Assembly (NCBI RefSeq): GCF_958979055.1
Contig: NC_084891.1
Span: forward strand, 23,562,001 to 23,626,000
Reading direction: 5' to 3'
DNA length: 64,000 nt
Origin: Alnus glutinosa
Taxonomy: Eukaryota > Streptophyta > Magnoliopsida > Fagales > Betulaceae
Each line of letters opens with the position of its first letter. The first letter of the stretch is position 1. Of the stretch, positions 33,576-45,635 are shown piece by piece. The translations under genes were made by a program, and so were the position numbers. The notes under the pieces were generated by a model. That model did not search any database. It saw only the letters and a program-made list of their open reading frames with translations, and was not told where the DNA came from.

Positions 33576-33804
33576 ACACAGAGTGGGTGTGAGGACGAAG
33601 AAGACGAGAGAGGGAGAGAGAGAAGAAAATAAAAGAATAAAAAACAAAAGGAAAAAGTAAAAATTAATATTTTAATGATATAGGGAAAGGTAAAAAGAAA
33701 CTGCTGTAGGGTATTTTTTTTTTAGGGAAAAAAAGTGATCTTATTCCCTACCTATAGGGAAAATTGATGGGAAGGGAAAGAAAGGGAAGCTGTTAGAAAT
33801 GTTC
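32713..33804. mobile_element. PIF/Harbinger-like element carrying host-like DNA
   Basis: The ends GAGCATTCACAGTAGCTTTCC and, inverted, GAACATTTCTAACAGCTTCC form imperfect TIRs, with TAT/TAA on the two flanks. The paralogous empty site at about 21372-21390 reads GATCCTAAAGCC, showing that one TAA was duplicated (one copy now TAT). The 1.09-kb size and non-TE interior (see 32944-33123, and a GA repeat at 33535-33570) suggest a non-autonomous element with captured sequence. Confidence 0.75.
32944..33123 (+). other. Gene-like 59-codon open frame inside the element
   Basis: An ATG-started frame with balanced codon use reads MDERFKLTIPTRLHHAQACT and then PELGYLLEALDDELGLPP before a stop. The acidic LLEA.DDELGLPP stretch resembles, from memory, conserved uncharacterised plant proteins, so this may be a piece of a captured host gene exon. 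I cannot name the parent. It is probably not a functional gene. Confidence 0.35.
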
Positions 33805-34303
33805 TAAGGTCAGGTGTTTTTTTTTTTGTTTTTTTATTTTTTATACTTGTCATTCTAAACATACGACGTCATAGCACGTCATGATCATTGATAGCCCGGC
33901 CCATATGTGTGGAGAGGACCTTTTTTTTTTCTTCTTATTTTTTGGAATACGAGAGAAAACTATTAATTCGTTTACGTTACGTCACTTACGTGTCTCTTCG
34001 AGAAATATGAAAATTTTTATAACGTGAAAATATGAAACTCTGTTGGTCCGCCTACGACTTAATTAGCAAAATTAAAAACATTTATAACGTGCAATAACTG
34101 ACAAGGAGTCAAGGACCATCCAAATAGGGCAAGTTTTCGTCAATTTCTTAATATGGTAAATTTGTAGTACATGATCTTTAGATAAGCATAGAGAAATATA
34201 AAAAAAAAAAAAAAAAAATCCCCGAAATAATTAATAATTAAATTGAAGAAATTGTCGTACAATAGATTGTTTATAAGCTTATTCAACGTAAACAGCCTTT
34301 AAC
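33805..34303. other. 3' flank of UGT copy 5
   Basis: Homologous to 21385-21480 and 21590-21951; TAGCCCGGCCCATATGTGTG and TCTGTTGGTCCGCCTACGAC are shared words. An A run lies at 34201-34217. No gene is seen. Confidence 0.55.
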
Positions 34304-35846
34304 CTAATGTCTTGCAGAAAGAAGAACTTCATTAATCATTTTGTCAATATTGACGTAAGATGACCCAGTAGCCCTACTGGTAGCCTCCTCTGCCAACTTC
34401 TTCCACGCTACAGCTTTCTTCTTCAACTCTTTCCCCTTCTCTCCCATCATCAGCTCCCTCAAAAGGCTCTCTATTTCTCCTCTCTTAACACCACCCTCTA
34501 TCTCCATGCCTATGCCCCACTCATTGCAAGAGTACCGGGAATTGGTTTGCTGCTCGGCGAAGAACGGACAAGAGATAATTGGCACTCCACCACACACGCT
34601 TTCAATCGTAGAATTCCACCCACTGTGCGTTAAGAACCCTCCAATGGATGGATGGCTCAGAACTTGTTCCTGAGGACACCAGCTTGCCAATAGACCCCTT
34701 TCTTTGGTCTCTTCTATGAATTCCGGTGGAAGAACAGCCGAATCGCCGTCTACAAGATCAGGCCTTATTATCCACAAGAATGTTTGGTTGCTATTTGCAA
34801 GCCCCCAAGCAAACTCAATTAATTGGTCACTTGTCATCACCGCTATACTTCCGAAATTCACGTAAACAACGGAGTTGGATTCTTTTTTGTCCAGCCATCC
34901 GAGACTCCCAGCTTCTTCTTTCCATAGGTTTGAGCCGATCGATTTATGATCACTATCCGGGATCTGATTTAGGACAAGTTGCAGGGGACCAATAGAGTAA
35001 ATAGGAGGAAACATGGATGAAAGTGCGTCTAACACCTCATGCTCTAAGGCATCAAACGTATTGAAGATGAGAGCTGAAGCTTTTTGAGCTCTCTCGCATT
35101 CAACCATTGGAAAATCTAGCATAATCTCATCTGGGTCTGTTGTTCTAATGAAGCTCGGAAGATCCCTCAAGCGAATACCTTTCATACCTGGAATCCAATC
35201 GATGACCGTATCTAAATACCCATTCGTTAAATAGCTCGCATCTGTACAACAAATAAACTCAATAAGTAATGCCACGAGAACAATCTACAATGAAAAAATG
35301 GAAGTCAGTTTTGATTGATGGATTAGTACCTTTCAGTGGTGTTAGACCCTTCTCAATGAGACGGCGAAATTGAACGTAGCCCATGAACCCACATGCGCTT
35401 GTTGTCCAGAAAAGAACCTCGGGGATGCCCAGCTCTGCTGCTGCGTCTAGAGTGAAGCTCATGACACCATCCGAAACGATGCAAGTGACAGGCGGGACAT
35501 TTGATGAAGCGGTGTCGTTCAGTTTCGAAAGAAGGTTTCGGAAGGGAGCTAAGCAATGTTTTTTTGTAGAGACGCATAGGGATGGTATGTTTTGGGTGGC
35601 TTCGACGTCGGACTCGGGAAGGCCGTCGGGAATGGTTTCGAATCGGAAGGAGGGGAGGCCGTCGAGAGAGTTGGGACCTCGGGATTTGAGGAGGCGTTTA
35701 TGGTTGAACTCAGTGTTGACAAAGGTGATATGAAAGCCTCTGTAATGGAGGATTTTGGCCATCTTGAGCATGGGGTTTATGTGGCCTTGAGCTGGGAAGG
35801 GGATACAAACTGCATGGGGCTTCTCTATTATGGCCTCGGAACCCAT
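34304..35846 (-). CDS. UGT85A: UDP-glycosyltransferase, UGT85A type (copy 5)
   Basis: Two exons: 35846-35330 and 35241-34304, with an 88-bp GT-AG phase-1 intron, shorter than the 146-bp intron of the other copies; 484 residues. The role is UDP-glucose-dependent glucosylation of an unknown small acceptor in the cytosol. His22 (FPAQGHINP), Asp126 (CIVSDG), WIIRP and the PSPG box ([11 protein letters not shown] to FFAEQ) are present. In the box ISWPFF is ISCPFF, a Trp-to-Cys change seen only here. It starts MGSEAIIEK, where the others have MGSTAIIEK or a close variant, and is the most diverged copy ([25 protein letters not shown]). The ATG is the first in-frame one. A TATAATAG lies about 76 bp upstream. 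It looks intact. Confidence 0.92.
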
Positions 35847-35921
35847 TTTGTTTCTCACTAGCGCAAGGCACACAACACAACTGAGAATGGGATGGATTGC
35901 ATTCGCGATAGAAGTGGCTTT

Positions 35922-35929
35922 CTATTATA
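35922..35929 (-). promoter_or_regulatory. Probable TATA box of UGT copy 5
   Basis: TATAATAG on the minus strand within the GTGGCTTTCTATTATAGAGC context that corresponds to TATAAAAG in copies 1 and 2. Confidence 0.5.
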
Positions 35930-37440
35930 GAGCAGGAAAGAGGTGTGAACACTTTGTTCATCAATGAAGTCAAACAATTAAACCATGCATACACGGAAGC
36001 CAAGAGGTGGTCAATTACGCCTGCACCTCTTTTAATCAAATTCTGAATTTTACCGTACCGACGTCGTAATAGGAGCCAGACACAGTGTTGTGGAATGTGT
36101 CCATTGCACCTCCGCCGTCATGAAAGTAAAAGAGGAAATTATATTAAAAGCAATATATGATGGCACTACTGACGACTGCTTAATTGCTCTCCGCAATTGT
36201 TGACCTTTGCATTTCTTTTCCCCGCGTATGGGGATCATATAATAATATAGGCGTATGAATTTTGGTCATGACTCAACTCAAGAGCGTAGAAGCTCTGACC
36301 CGATTTTTATTATGTAATAAAGATAACGCTTTGATGTACGATTTATTCTTATCTTTAAAAAGATATTTAACTCCGCTCGAAATGAGTTTGCTAATAAATC
36401 GCTAACAAATCATCACCGGAATACAATAAAGCTTATAAATTCTACATAAAACAATTTTAGAGAATTCTCACAATTTCACTAGTAAAGTTTTAAAATTGAA
36501 AATGAAAAATTAAATTATAAAATCGGTGGAAGAACGTTATATTTATAAATATTCAAGTGGTACATGTAAAAAGTCATAACTTTTTATTTTATTTTCAATC
36601 TAACAATAATATATAATAGTACCGATCCTAAATTTGGTTTCTAGCGTTGTCGAAGTAATGTTACATATCACTCTTATATCATTCTTTTGTTTTTTAAAAT
36701 TGATGTGACTTTTAAAATTACTATTTAATTTATAATAAATTACTATTGACGTCCCCTTATCAGTCCTAGGATTGGGCGAGCCATCGGTGATTAGACTCAG
36801 TTTCACACTTTTTTTTTTTTTTAAATCTTCTTTGTTATTTTCACGAGAATCAGGATCATTCCAAGTAAATGTAAATGAGGTGGCAAAGTAGAGGGGTATA
36901 AATAGATTTCTTCTGCTTAATTGACGTCCTGCTTTTCTAATTCGAATTTAATTACTCTTACGTACGGCGCCCGTTTTACATTTACGACCTAAATTTTTGA
37001 CTTAACTCAATAATAACCAACACCTTTCGTTCTACTTCCTTAATTCCTCTTGCTTGATTCATTTTTCTTCTTTTTTGGTAGAAAATAGTCATGAATCAAC
37101 TGTAAACCGCGCTCAGCGTGGGGTCGTTTCCAGGAATGAGCTTGAAATGCACGTGGGCATGTAGGGCATGGCTAGCAGCCTAGCAGGTCGGTTGACCCAT
37201 TTTCCATTAAAGACTGTGCTTAAAAAATATAAAAATAACTGCTCTATAGTTATTTATTACGGGAAATTTATTAGATCTAAAGTTGGAATATTTTTTTTAG
37301 TATAAATAATTATTTGAGATCACCGTGGGAAATCAAATCTTACCCAATTCATGTGGGGGGAAAGCCAGAGGCTCGGGGCTATTCAATGTGCATGTGCCAT
37401 GCCCCCCATAGGAAAACAAATTTGTTAAAAATACATTTTT
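35930..37440. other. Upstream flank of UGT copy 5
   Basis: Non-coding. 36750-36910 matches 29130-29290, and 37022-37400 matches 29360-29720 and 22727-22979, so both belong to the duplicated unit. The intervening DNA is AT-rich with nothing recognised. Confidence 0.5.
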
Positions 37441-37761
37441 TAAACTTTTAAATTTGTTTAGAAAAACACATTTTAGGTCCTTTTTTTTAAAAAAAACTTT
37501 TGGCCCCCAAAAAAGTTTTACAACATTGTGGACATCCTAAAATTAACTTTCTTAATACAACTCACTTATATTAAGAAAGTCTCAATAGTAACATTGGGTT
37601 CGAATAGAATATTAAATGTTCAATTTCAACTTGTTTAATGTTGTTTTGAATACGAGCCGAACAAGATAGGTTGTTCAAACTCGATTCATTTATCTTGTAA
37701 TTAACAAATTAAAGCTTGTTTCGGAACTGCTTAATTCACTTATCATTTCTTATATAAAATA
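37441..37761. other. Start of a second duplicated block
   Basis: AT-rich. From about 37560 (TTAAGAAAGTCTCAATAGTAAC, GCCGAACAAGAT) it is homologous to 45210-45400 on the other side of the first EXORDIUM gene. No gene is seen. Confidence 0.5.
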
Positions 37762-38164
37762 GGAAAAAATTCACATACCCTGTTCAAACTACCACCAAAT
37801 TAACAATGTTTTCCCTCCCAAACTTTTAATTGAAAAATTGTTCTCCCAAACTATCAAAAAATTGTCAATGTCCCCTAAGGCCAGCAAAAAGACAAAAGTG
37901 GCCTTACCATTTTTTTAATAAGAAAAAAATACCCTTATAATTCAAAAAAAAAAAAAAACGAAAATTTTTAAATTTCTTTTAAAAAAAAAATGAAAACTTT
38001 TTAATTTTTCTTTTAATTTTTTAATTTGGTCACCCCTAGTTTTTATGTATTTCTCTTTTTATTTTTTTAAAATTTATGAAGGGTATTTTCGTCATTGGGG
38101 GAACATTGACAATTTTCTGTAGTTTGAAAGAGACATTGCCAAGGAGTGTACGTGGACTTTATCC
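37762..38164. mobile_element. MITE with 9-bp TSD (MULE-like), 403 bp
   Basis: TATAAAATA occurs at 37753-37761 and 38165-38173. The ends are GGAAAAAATTCACATACCC and, inverted, GGATAAAGTCCACGTACACTCC, an imperfect TIR. The paralogous site at about 45392-45402 (ATATAAAATAAGTTTCATG) is empty. The 9-bp duplication suggests a Mutator-type MITE. It is non-coding and A/T-run rich. Confidence 0.72.
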
Positions 38165-39826
38165 TATAAAATAAGTATCATGATTCTCTCTTTCTTTTTT
38201 TTCTTTTTCTTTTTTTCAAAAATCCATATTAATCATTACTTAATTAATTATTATTAATATTTTATCATTTGAGTTAATTAGATAAATAAATTGAATCTTA
38301 AACAATCAAATCTCAATCTATATGCATGTTTCATAGTTTGTATATACATTCATCATACACACCACGCATACAAGACACATATAGTTCAAGACTCACACTC
38401 ATAATAATTCAAGCTATATCTATTACATTAAGAAGATAATTTCATTTATCTTTTTAAATAATTAAGATGTTTTCATTACAATGTATTTTAATTTCATCCA
38501 ATTTTTCCAATTTAATGCACGGAATAAATGTATTTTTCGCCACATTAATAATTTTTTACAAATTTTGAACTAGTCTTTAATCCGCTAGCATGCTACGAAG
38601 TAATGTCAAATTTTTACAAATTTTAAAACAACGGTCAAATATGGATCCAGTCAAGTATACACTGTATAGTACAGCTGGCTTAAAAAAAAAAAAAAAATTG
38701 CCAGCTTGGTCGTCTGACTTGACATTCGTCAACTCACGTCACGTGGGCGGAGCGACCTTGATGAAAATTTTAAACACATAAAAAAGCAGACCCGTGGGTT
38801 TTCTTTTCTTCGCCTGCACGTGGTACATCACATTACGTAGGCTTGAGATTGGATTTCGTCTCCCTTCAAAAAAAAAAAAAAAAAAAAGAGATTGGATTTC
38901 GTCGTTAAAAAGTATAATTTTAAATTAAATTATAAATTGTAGAAAATAAATAGTTTTAAATTTTGATTTTTAAAAACTTGTAATTTAAAAAAGTCAGAAA
39001 TTAATTTTTCAAATCACAAGTAAAGATGACTTTTTTAAAAATGCATAATTTTTTTAAATCGATCATTTTAAAATTACAAACTCAAACTAACTTTAAATAT
39101 ACTATTCAACAATTAATCAACCGCTTCTCACGCTTAGGAAAAAAAAAAAAAAAAAATTCGACCATCTCTAGCACATATAAAGCACATAATCAATTGTACC
39201 TATATAAATACTGTAATACAAGCCTCTGTTTATTATACTGTTAGAACCTATTATTAAAAAACAAAAACAATTGTCAGCAAAAAAAAAAACCCTTTTGCTG
39301 AGCAGACTGGGCTTTTGGGTTCTAAAACAATTGTCGGCCTCAAAAACTACTCTCTCATAGCCCATGGATAAAATGGCTCGAAGATTTAAAACTGGGCCCC
39401 CGAAAAGAGTTCACTTGTAGCAATGGCTAAATATTTTTACGCCTGAAATTGTAACTTCAAGCCCAAGAAAATGGTCCGTTCTCTGGCCATCCAAGTTAAA
39501 ATAATAATAATAATAATAATAATAAAACTATAAAGCATTGCTAAACCAACTTTGAATTAGGTTTCATGGGTATAAAATAAGGTTTATTGGGTATGATCCC
39601 TAGTTTTTTTTTTTTTTTTTTTTTTTTTTTCAAATTTTTAGCTTAGAAAAAATTATAATTACGTGATGAACTCCAAAATGTGGCCCCATTTAACCTTAAA
39701 ATTTGAATTTAATCGATACACACCACACAATTTCAACAATATTAGTGTAGACTTTCAATGAGTCATGTTAACAAAGAATCCATGTGAGGTATGCCATGAA
39801 TCTTTTTGGACGTCAAAAACCCTCTT
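38165..39826. other. Non-coding AT-rich DNA
   Basis: 38165-38480 pairs with 45403-45635 plus 46398-46450. 38585-38765 contains a diverged copy of the UGT-unit word GGTCAAATATGGATCC with CACGTCACGTGGGCGG. An (ATA)n repeat lies at about 39500-39525 and a T run at 39606-39630. No gene is seen. Confidence 0.45.
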
Positions 39827-40489
39827 TGTTGGTACAGTTTCCGGTATGGTGACGTGTCGCCTAAGGATTCGCTGCCTGACTTTTTACCGAACACTCCAAC
39901 CCTGCAAAAAGGAACAAACAACTCGTCGGGGGTGCCGACCACGCCCACTCCGATGCCTAAGTCAGTCTAAAAGGTTTTCTGTATAGAATCCTTAATCTTA
40001 ATCTCAAGAGCTTAGAGAATTCGTATCTTATACCTGGTGTGACGATCTTTATTTATAGGCCGGACCTTCTTGACATTGAGTTGGATTAGGAGTTTGAGGA
40101 GTCCTAGCCCGATTTGAATTTTCATCATATCTTCTGGGAATTTGAATAGGAGTGTTGAATCCGCAGTTGATTGCGTTTGTACTTCTTTAAATTCGATTCC
40201 ATGTCAATAATCATCTTATCCCATAAATCATGGATCTGTAGTTTATCCCTGATCTCCTGGGATTCTATCCTTATCGAATTCTGAGACGGGTGTGGCGCAT
40301 GGCACCTTCCTAAGAGACTGTAGCACATTTCAGCTGACCTCCGAGGTGATGATATCCGAGACGTTTCTGCTTTTACCTGGAGATCTCGGGATATATCCGC
40401 ACCATAACAGGGTTGTGTAAGTCCGAGATGTTTATATTCTGAGATGTCATTGGATCCACGTGTCTCTAGGGTTGATTTTATCCCTAACA
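39827..40489 (-). mobile_element. Solo LTR, family L2 (663 bp), TSD CTCTT
   Basis: Starts TGTTGGTACAG, ends CCCTAACA, flanked by CTCTT at 39822-39826 and 40490-40494. A minus-strand TATAAATAAAG near 40048-40058 gives leftward orientation. On the minus strand the word ACTGACTTAGGCATCGGAGT (about 39950-39969) is a typical plant LTR motif as I recall it. It is related to the LTR at 45636-46397. No internal region. Confidence 0.8.
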
Positions 40490-41368
40490 CTCTTTGTGAG
40501 CTTTTAACGTCTTTCTCAAACTATGTTTCGCTGCTACGCTTTTACAAACTATGAATTATAAATTATTTTTGAAGGCATTTTATATGCCACTATATGCTAT
40601 GCATAACTTAATTAAGAATCTTTTAGTGCTCAGAATGGACCTTGTTGGAATAGTTTTCCGGACCATGAATACCGATTGAATTTAACCTACAAGAGAAGAA
40701 GATATTAACACACTAATTTACCCGTATGAACCAGTGAGAAATAGCTCAAGTGCTAGAGTATTGTGTTTAAAAGAAAAAAAAAGCATATTGTATGAATGAA
40801 CAATAGTTTTGCTGAGAGTCGTGAAGCTTCCATTATATAGCGTTTGGACTTAGCAATTAGAGTTGTGACTTATTTAATAATTGGTGTCGTACTCGTGATT
40901 TTAGCCTTCCAAATAATGGGATTTAGGCTTGATTGTAACAATTTCATAATTCCCCAAGATTTGGGATCTCGTGTGGTAATTCGAAATTCAGTATTATATG
41001 ATTCGCTGTTGGTGGAGCTTATCCCCTTCGCATGGCAACGCAAGACTGGTTTATTGAGCCCGTTCATCGGCTTTATTAGACTTGTTTGGCCTTCTTGTAT
41101 CTTCGACGAAGTGAGCATTATGGGCCGTTCCTTTGTGTTGGCCCAATTCTCAACAGACGTGTACGCAGATTTTATAAAAAGGTCTATATTACATCAATTA
41201 AAGAAGAGAGGTCGAGAGTCCAAATTATTAAAAAAGTTGGAAAATTAAAAGTTTAATTTGAAACAAAAATTGAAGACGAATTCATTATATGTCCATGAAT
41301 TATTTTATGTACATGCTGCATGCAACTAGATAATATACAAAACATCATCGCTGGAAGCCACTTGTGTA
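40490..41368. other. Intergenic DNA beyond EXORDIUM-like gene 1
   Basis: Contains an ATG-started plus-strand frame 40916-41248 (110 residues) without recognisable similarity, signal peptide or codon bias, so it is not called as a gene. The remainder near 41250-41368 is the likely 3' UTR side of the EXORDIUM-like gene. Confidence 0.4.
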
Positions 41369-42298
41369 TCACACGACCGTTGAACACTGAGAAGTAGAAG
41401 GGTCAAACACTGCCGGCAACAAATACTTCCTTCCGCTCACACCCTGCGCATTATAGCTCGCACCACTGACTGAATCCACCAACAGCTCTCCAGCGTAACC
41501 CGGATACGCTCCCTTACCGTACACCCCGGGACAAGCCGAAGCCGCCTCGAGAGGCGCGCCGGCCGAGCCCTGGAAATAGCCGTTCCCGAATGGGTTCGTC
41601 ACGGTTCCGGCCAAAAGACTCGCGATATTTACGATCATGCCATCCAACCCAACGTCCCCGTTGGGTGCACCCAGCGGTGCGGTCTGTGGTCCGTAGATGG
41701 GTTGGTGGAATGGCCAGGCGCACTGACCCGGGCACTGAGTGACCGAGTTGCCAACCCAGATGAAAGCCGATTTGAGCTTTGTATCCGAGCCGTGAAACCC
41801 ACAGCTACTCATGCAAAAGCCTTCAACCGCAACGTCTTTGGCTGTGAGAACAAGGGTCAAACCACCGGGTTTTGAGTTGGCCCGCCGAGCCAACTCGGAA
41901 ATCTGGGGTTTCTTTAAAATCTTCCCAATGGAGCAGTTCTCGTCTGAGATTTGGTTTGATAAGACAACGTGCGATTCTTTCTTTCCAGCTTTTTTCATGT
42001 AAATTTGGACGGTATTCCACCACTGAGAGACCGAGGGCTTTTGTTCTTTTTGTGGGTTGAGAGAGAGAAGGAAGTCCGACACAATGGATTTCTGAGCCGG
42101 TGAAAATTCACCGTACCAGAGAATGGAAACCGGGAGGTCTCCTTCAAGCAAAGCCCCATTATGGTAAGTTAGAGACATGGGTGGTGGTTGATAAAGGGAA
42201 TTTAGCTTTCTTGCACCCAAACACAAGTTAGGAATGCTAATTAAGTGAACAAGAACAAGAAGAAGAGCGACTCTTTCTGCAAAGTGGGAGAAACCCAT
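41369..42298 (-). CDS. EXL: EXORDIUM-like protein (PHI-1 family), gene 1
   Basis: A single exon of 309 residues. EXORDIUM / phosphate-induced-protein-1 proteins are secreted to the apoplast and linked to brassinosteroid-promoted growth and carbon-starvation responses in Arabidopsis; their biochemical activity is not settled. A signal peptide (residues 1 to about 28, LLLVLVHLISIPNLCLG) precedes the mature ARKLNSLY start. Family landmarks are [69 protein letters not shown] and [17 protein letters not shown]. It is shorter and more diverged than genes 2 and 3 and inverted relative to them, suggesting an EXL2/EXL4-type paralogue. The start is the first true ATG; the upstream in-frame triplet at 42415 is GTG. 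TATATATA lies about 91 bp upstream. Confidence 0.93.
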   Translation of the reverse strand: MGFSHFAERVALLLVLVHLISIPNLCLGARKLNSLYQPPPMSLTYHNGALLEGDLPVSILWYGEFSPAQKSIVSDFLLSLNPQKEQKPSVSQWWNTVQIYMKKAGKKESHVVLSNQISDENCSIGKILKKPQISELARRANSKPGGLTLVLTAKDVAVEGFCMSSCGFHGSDTKLKSAFIWVGNSVTQCPGQCAWPFHQPIYGPQTAPLGAPNGDVGLDGMIVNIASLLAGTVTNPFGNGYFQGSAGAPLEAASACPGVYGKGAYPGYAGELLVDSVSGASYNAQGVSGRKYLLPAVFDPSTSQCSTVV

Positions 42299-42388
42299 GT
42301 CAGAGATTTCAGAGAATTCGAATTTGGCAGTGAAAGGAATTGGGAGAGATTTAAGTATGGGTGGTGAAGATGAGGGTGAAGAGAGAAG

Positions 42389-42396
42389 TATATATA
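42389..42396 (-). promoter_or_regulatory. TATA box of EXORDIUM-like gene 1
   Basis: TATATATA on the minus strand, about 91 bp before the ATG, in CCTATATATACTTC. Confidence 0.6.
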
Positions 42397-42399
42397 GGT

Positions 42400-45300
42400 G
42401 GATGGGTGCATGCACTGAGCTAGTGGAGGCTTATATGTAGCTTCCATTGCAACCTCGGGCCATAAAACTATAGGATCACGAGTACTCTTAATTACCAAAA
42501 AGAAAAAAAGAAAAAAGAAAAAGAAAGATAAAAAGGGAGACATTTGGCGAGAATCTTTCTTTTAGGATTGTATATATCAAGATTAGGAGACGTTTGATGG
42601 CGCTCGCATTTATTTCTTAGCCGGCAGAACATGCATGGAAGTATATCTGAAGATTGAAAAATACGTGGACCACGGGCATATAGGTTGCATGTGTTGGAAA
42701 TATGAAGCTCTTTACTGCAATTTTGAGTTTTCTCGAACCGATATTACCGTTTAATTATGGTTATCTTTAATCCTAAGCCACTTTAATCATATAGCTCTTT
42801 AATTGACAGGTGTAACCATATGCTATTTAATTTTGACTCATGAATGGCCCAGATATTAGTAGGCTCACAAGACAAATTCAAATTCTTACGATTTGATCAG
42901 CACACTAATTCTCAACCAAAAGAATTGAGAGATTACTAGAAGACCATATTATACACACGTAGAGATCTTTAAGGCCCGACTACTAAGAAAGCTCAATCAG
43001 TTATGACCAAATAGGCTGGAGACCACTGAACCCGCCGGAGTACCCAAAACCAAAAGACTCATTGACCTATTAAGACCTATTAAGACCCGCCCGACTGCCC
43101 AGATCAAAACTTAACTTCTCCAAGCGTCAGCTAGCAAACATGCGATTCTTCTCATAACGGCTCTCCCAACAAAGATTCTCTCACGCTCCGCTAACCTACC
43201 TAATGGCCTGGAGAGAGAAGAGGCATGTCACAAAGGGGTGCTAGGCCATGACCCTTTCAGAAAACCCTAGAAGACTCTGGAAGGTTCTAAATGTTTGTGT
43301 ATAAGGCCTAAAGTACACATTCTAAATCATTGAGTGACTGCGCCACACACCTTCCCTCTTAGAGCCCGTTATTGACTCGGACATCAATATGATTTTGGTC
43401 TCTAAACCAGCAGGCCTTCTGACCAGTACTCCTCTCTATCTCCTACTTGAAAACGGCTTGAAGTCTCTGTGAATATTGGTTGCATCATAATCAACAACTT
43501 CATTGTTTTAGGAAACTTGATCCACCAAGTATTGAGTCCATTTTTAAAGTATATGGGCCGGTAGCCATGCTTAGTTTCTTGAGCTATATGCTTGCCTACT
43601 GGTTCTTCCCGTTTTCAAAATTACGGATGCCGATGATCATGTGACGACTTCAATATTGTTTCGTATTACTGCGAGAATTTTGCAGTTTTCAAGGGGTTCC
43701 TCAAAATATGTGCAAAACTTGAATGTGCATGCCCCTTCCTTTCATTGCTTTGTCCACCGCAGAAGTGCACTGAACTGACACATCGTGGGATTCCAAAACT
43801 TTAGCTTCCTTTGTTTTTAGAAAGAGAAGTGAATATATTGGATCTATTAAAATTTGGCCATTTGAATTTCACCTAATTTCACATTAAAAGAGTAGGACGG
43901 GTACCCATGCATGCTTTTAGTTCACATTAAAATCTGACAAATTTCACATAATTTGTCCACCGCAGAAGTGCACTGAACTGGGTTTAGTTCTTGAGAGAAT
44001 ATGAATACACTATAATTATATGATGGACGGGTACCCATGCTTAGTCCATACGGTTTCATGAGCATCTTTATCAATCTTATCTGCTCCAACATTAGTATAG
44101 AAGGATCAATTAATGCCTTGTAGTCTAATAAACATACTTTTCATCTCTCCCAATTCCCAAAACTTTAAAATAAAAATAAAAATAAAAAATCTAAGATTCA
44201 ACCCACCGCAGATGAGTGCTTTGTGATGATTCAAAAAATTAACAGGATAAAAGAGGGACTTTATATTATGTTGATTGCAAAAGAAAAATCGCATTTGCGA
44301 ATTCAACACGAACCTAACATAAAATTAAATGGTTAAAATTAAAGAGTCTGACCCGTTTAATTAAATAAGTCGAATTATAGTTAATCGATATAGTTTTATA
44401 CCCATACTTCGACAAGGTTCGAATCAAACACGCAATATAATGACAGATAATTTTTTATATAACCAGTAAATCAGATAAATCCAATATAAAATTAGAGTTA
44501 AAATTAAAGAATTTAACACGTTTAACCAAATAGATCAAATTACTCTTGACTTATATAATCTTATATTTATATTTCCCTTGCGCGAACACCTTGCTCATCA
44601 GAATTTCTGCCTCAAGCCTGCAGAAGAAATGAATTAATACTGCAGACTTATTACGGGAAGGTATTCTGACATACGTTATGGATACAGTACCATCCGTGCA
44701 AGTTTAAATTATTCAGATTATCATTTATTGGGGAGACCATGTTTGCCAGGAAGCGAACAGGCTAGGCTTTAAACTCATCACCAATCAGACAGGCTGGATG
44801 CTGTGCTCGAGCGCATCGGAAGCTGGTGACATCCGGGGAGTCTAAATGCGATGCTAATGGAATTGTCAGGGAAAAAAAAAATCCACCATTCCAATTTTTA
44901 TATTATTGGTTGGGTTAGGATTCAGGAACGGTCGCAGATTGTTGAAACATTGGAGAGGTTGACAATGTGCAGAAACCCTTATTTAGCTGCCTCTTCCCCT
45001 CGAGGACATAGTCCATAAATTTATTTTTTCGTTATTTATTTTGTTATTATTATTATGGATCGAAAAACATAAGCCTGGAGATTTTTTTATTTATTTTTTA
45101 TCACAAGATGATGTGGAAGACTTTCACAACTTCTCTTTTTCTAATATATTTTACTCCAATTTTCACAATTACGTTCTTTTTTTCTTTTTCTTTTTTCAAA
45201 CTCATTAGCATATTAAGAAAGACTCAATAGTAACAATGGAATCGAGCTTAATATTAAATGTTCAAATTCGACTTGTTTAATGTTGTTTCGAACACGAGCC

Positions 45301-45635
45301 GAACAAGATTGGCAGTTCAAACTTGATTCATTTATCTTGTAACTATCTTAAGCTTATTTCTGAACTACTTAATTAACTTATTTATTTCTTATATAAAATA
45401 AGTTTCATGATTCTCTTTTTTCTATTTTTTTCTTTTTCTTTTTTTATCTCAAAAATCCATCTTAATCATTACTTAACTAATTATATATTATTAAGATTTT
45501 ATCATTTGAGTTAAACAATCCAATCTCTATCTATATGCGTGTTTCATGGTTTGTACATACATTCATCATACACACCACATACACACATACATATAATTCA
45601 AGACTCACACTTACAATAATTCAAGCTATATCTAT
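42400..45635. other. Intergenic DNA with repeat fragments
   Basis: No gene is seen. 42890-43460 has LTR-like features (a TATAAGGCC word at 43301 and TATTGACTCGGACATCAAT at about 43370) but no paired ends. A roughly 200-bp local duplication repeats TTTGTCCACCGCAGAAGTGC at about 43750 and 43948, with GGACGGGTACCCATGC at 43897 and 44026. 44300-44580 holds CCCGTTTAATTAAATAAGT-type words also seen at 47220-47480. 45210-45635 pairs with 37570-38420. Confidence 0.45.

Noticed and set aside
40844..41248. 134-residue plus-strand frame as a gene
   Set aside because: It starts with TTG, matches no family I know, and the ATG-started part (40916 on) has no supporting feature.
42890..43460. Complete LTR element upstream of EXORDIUM-like gene 1
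   Set aside because: LTR-like words are present, but neither termini nor target duplication could be defined.
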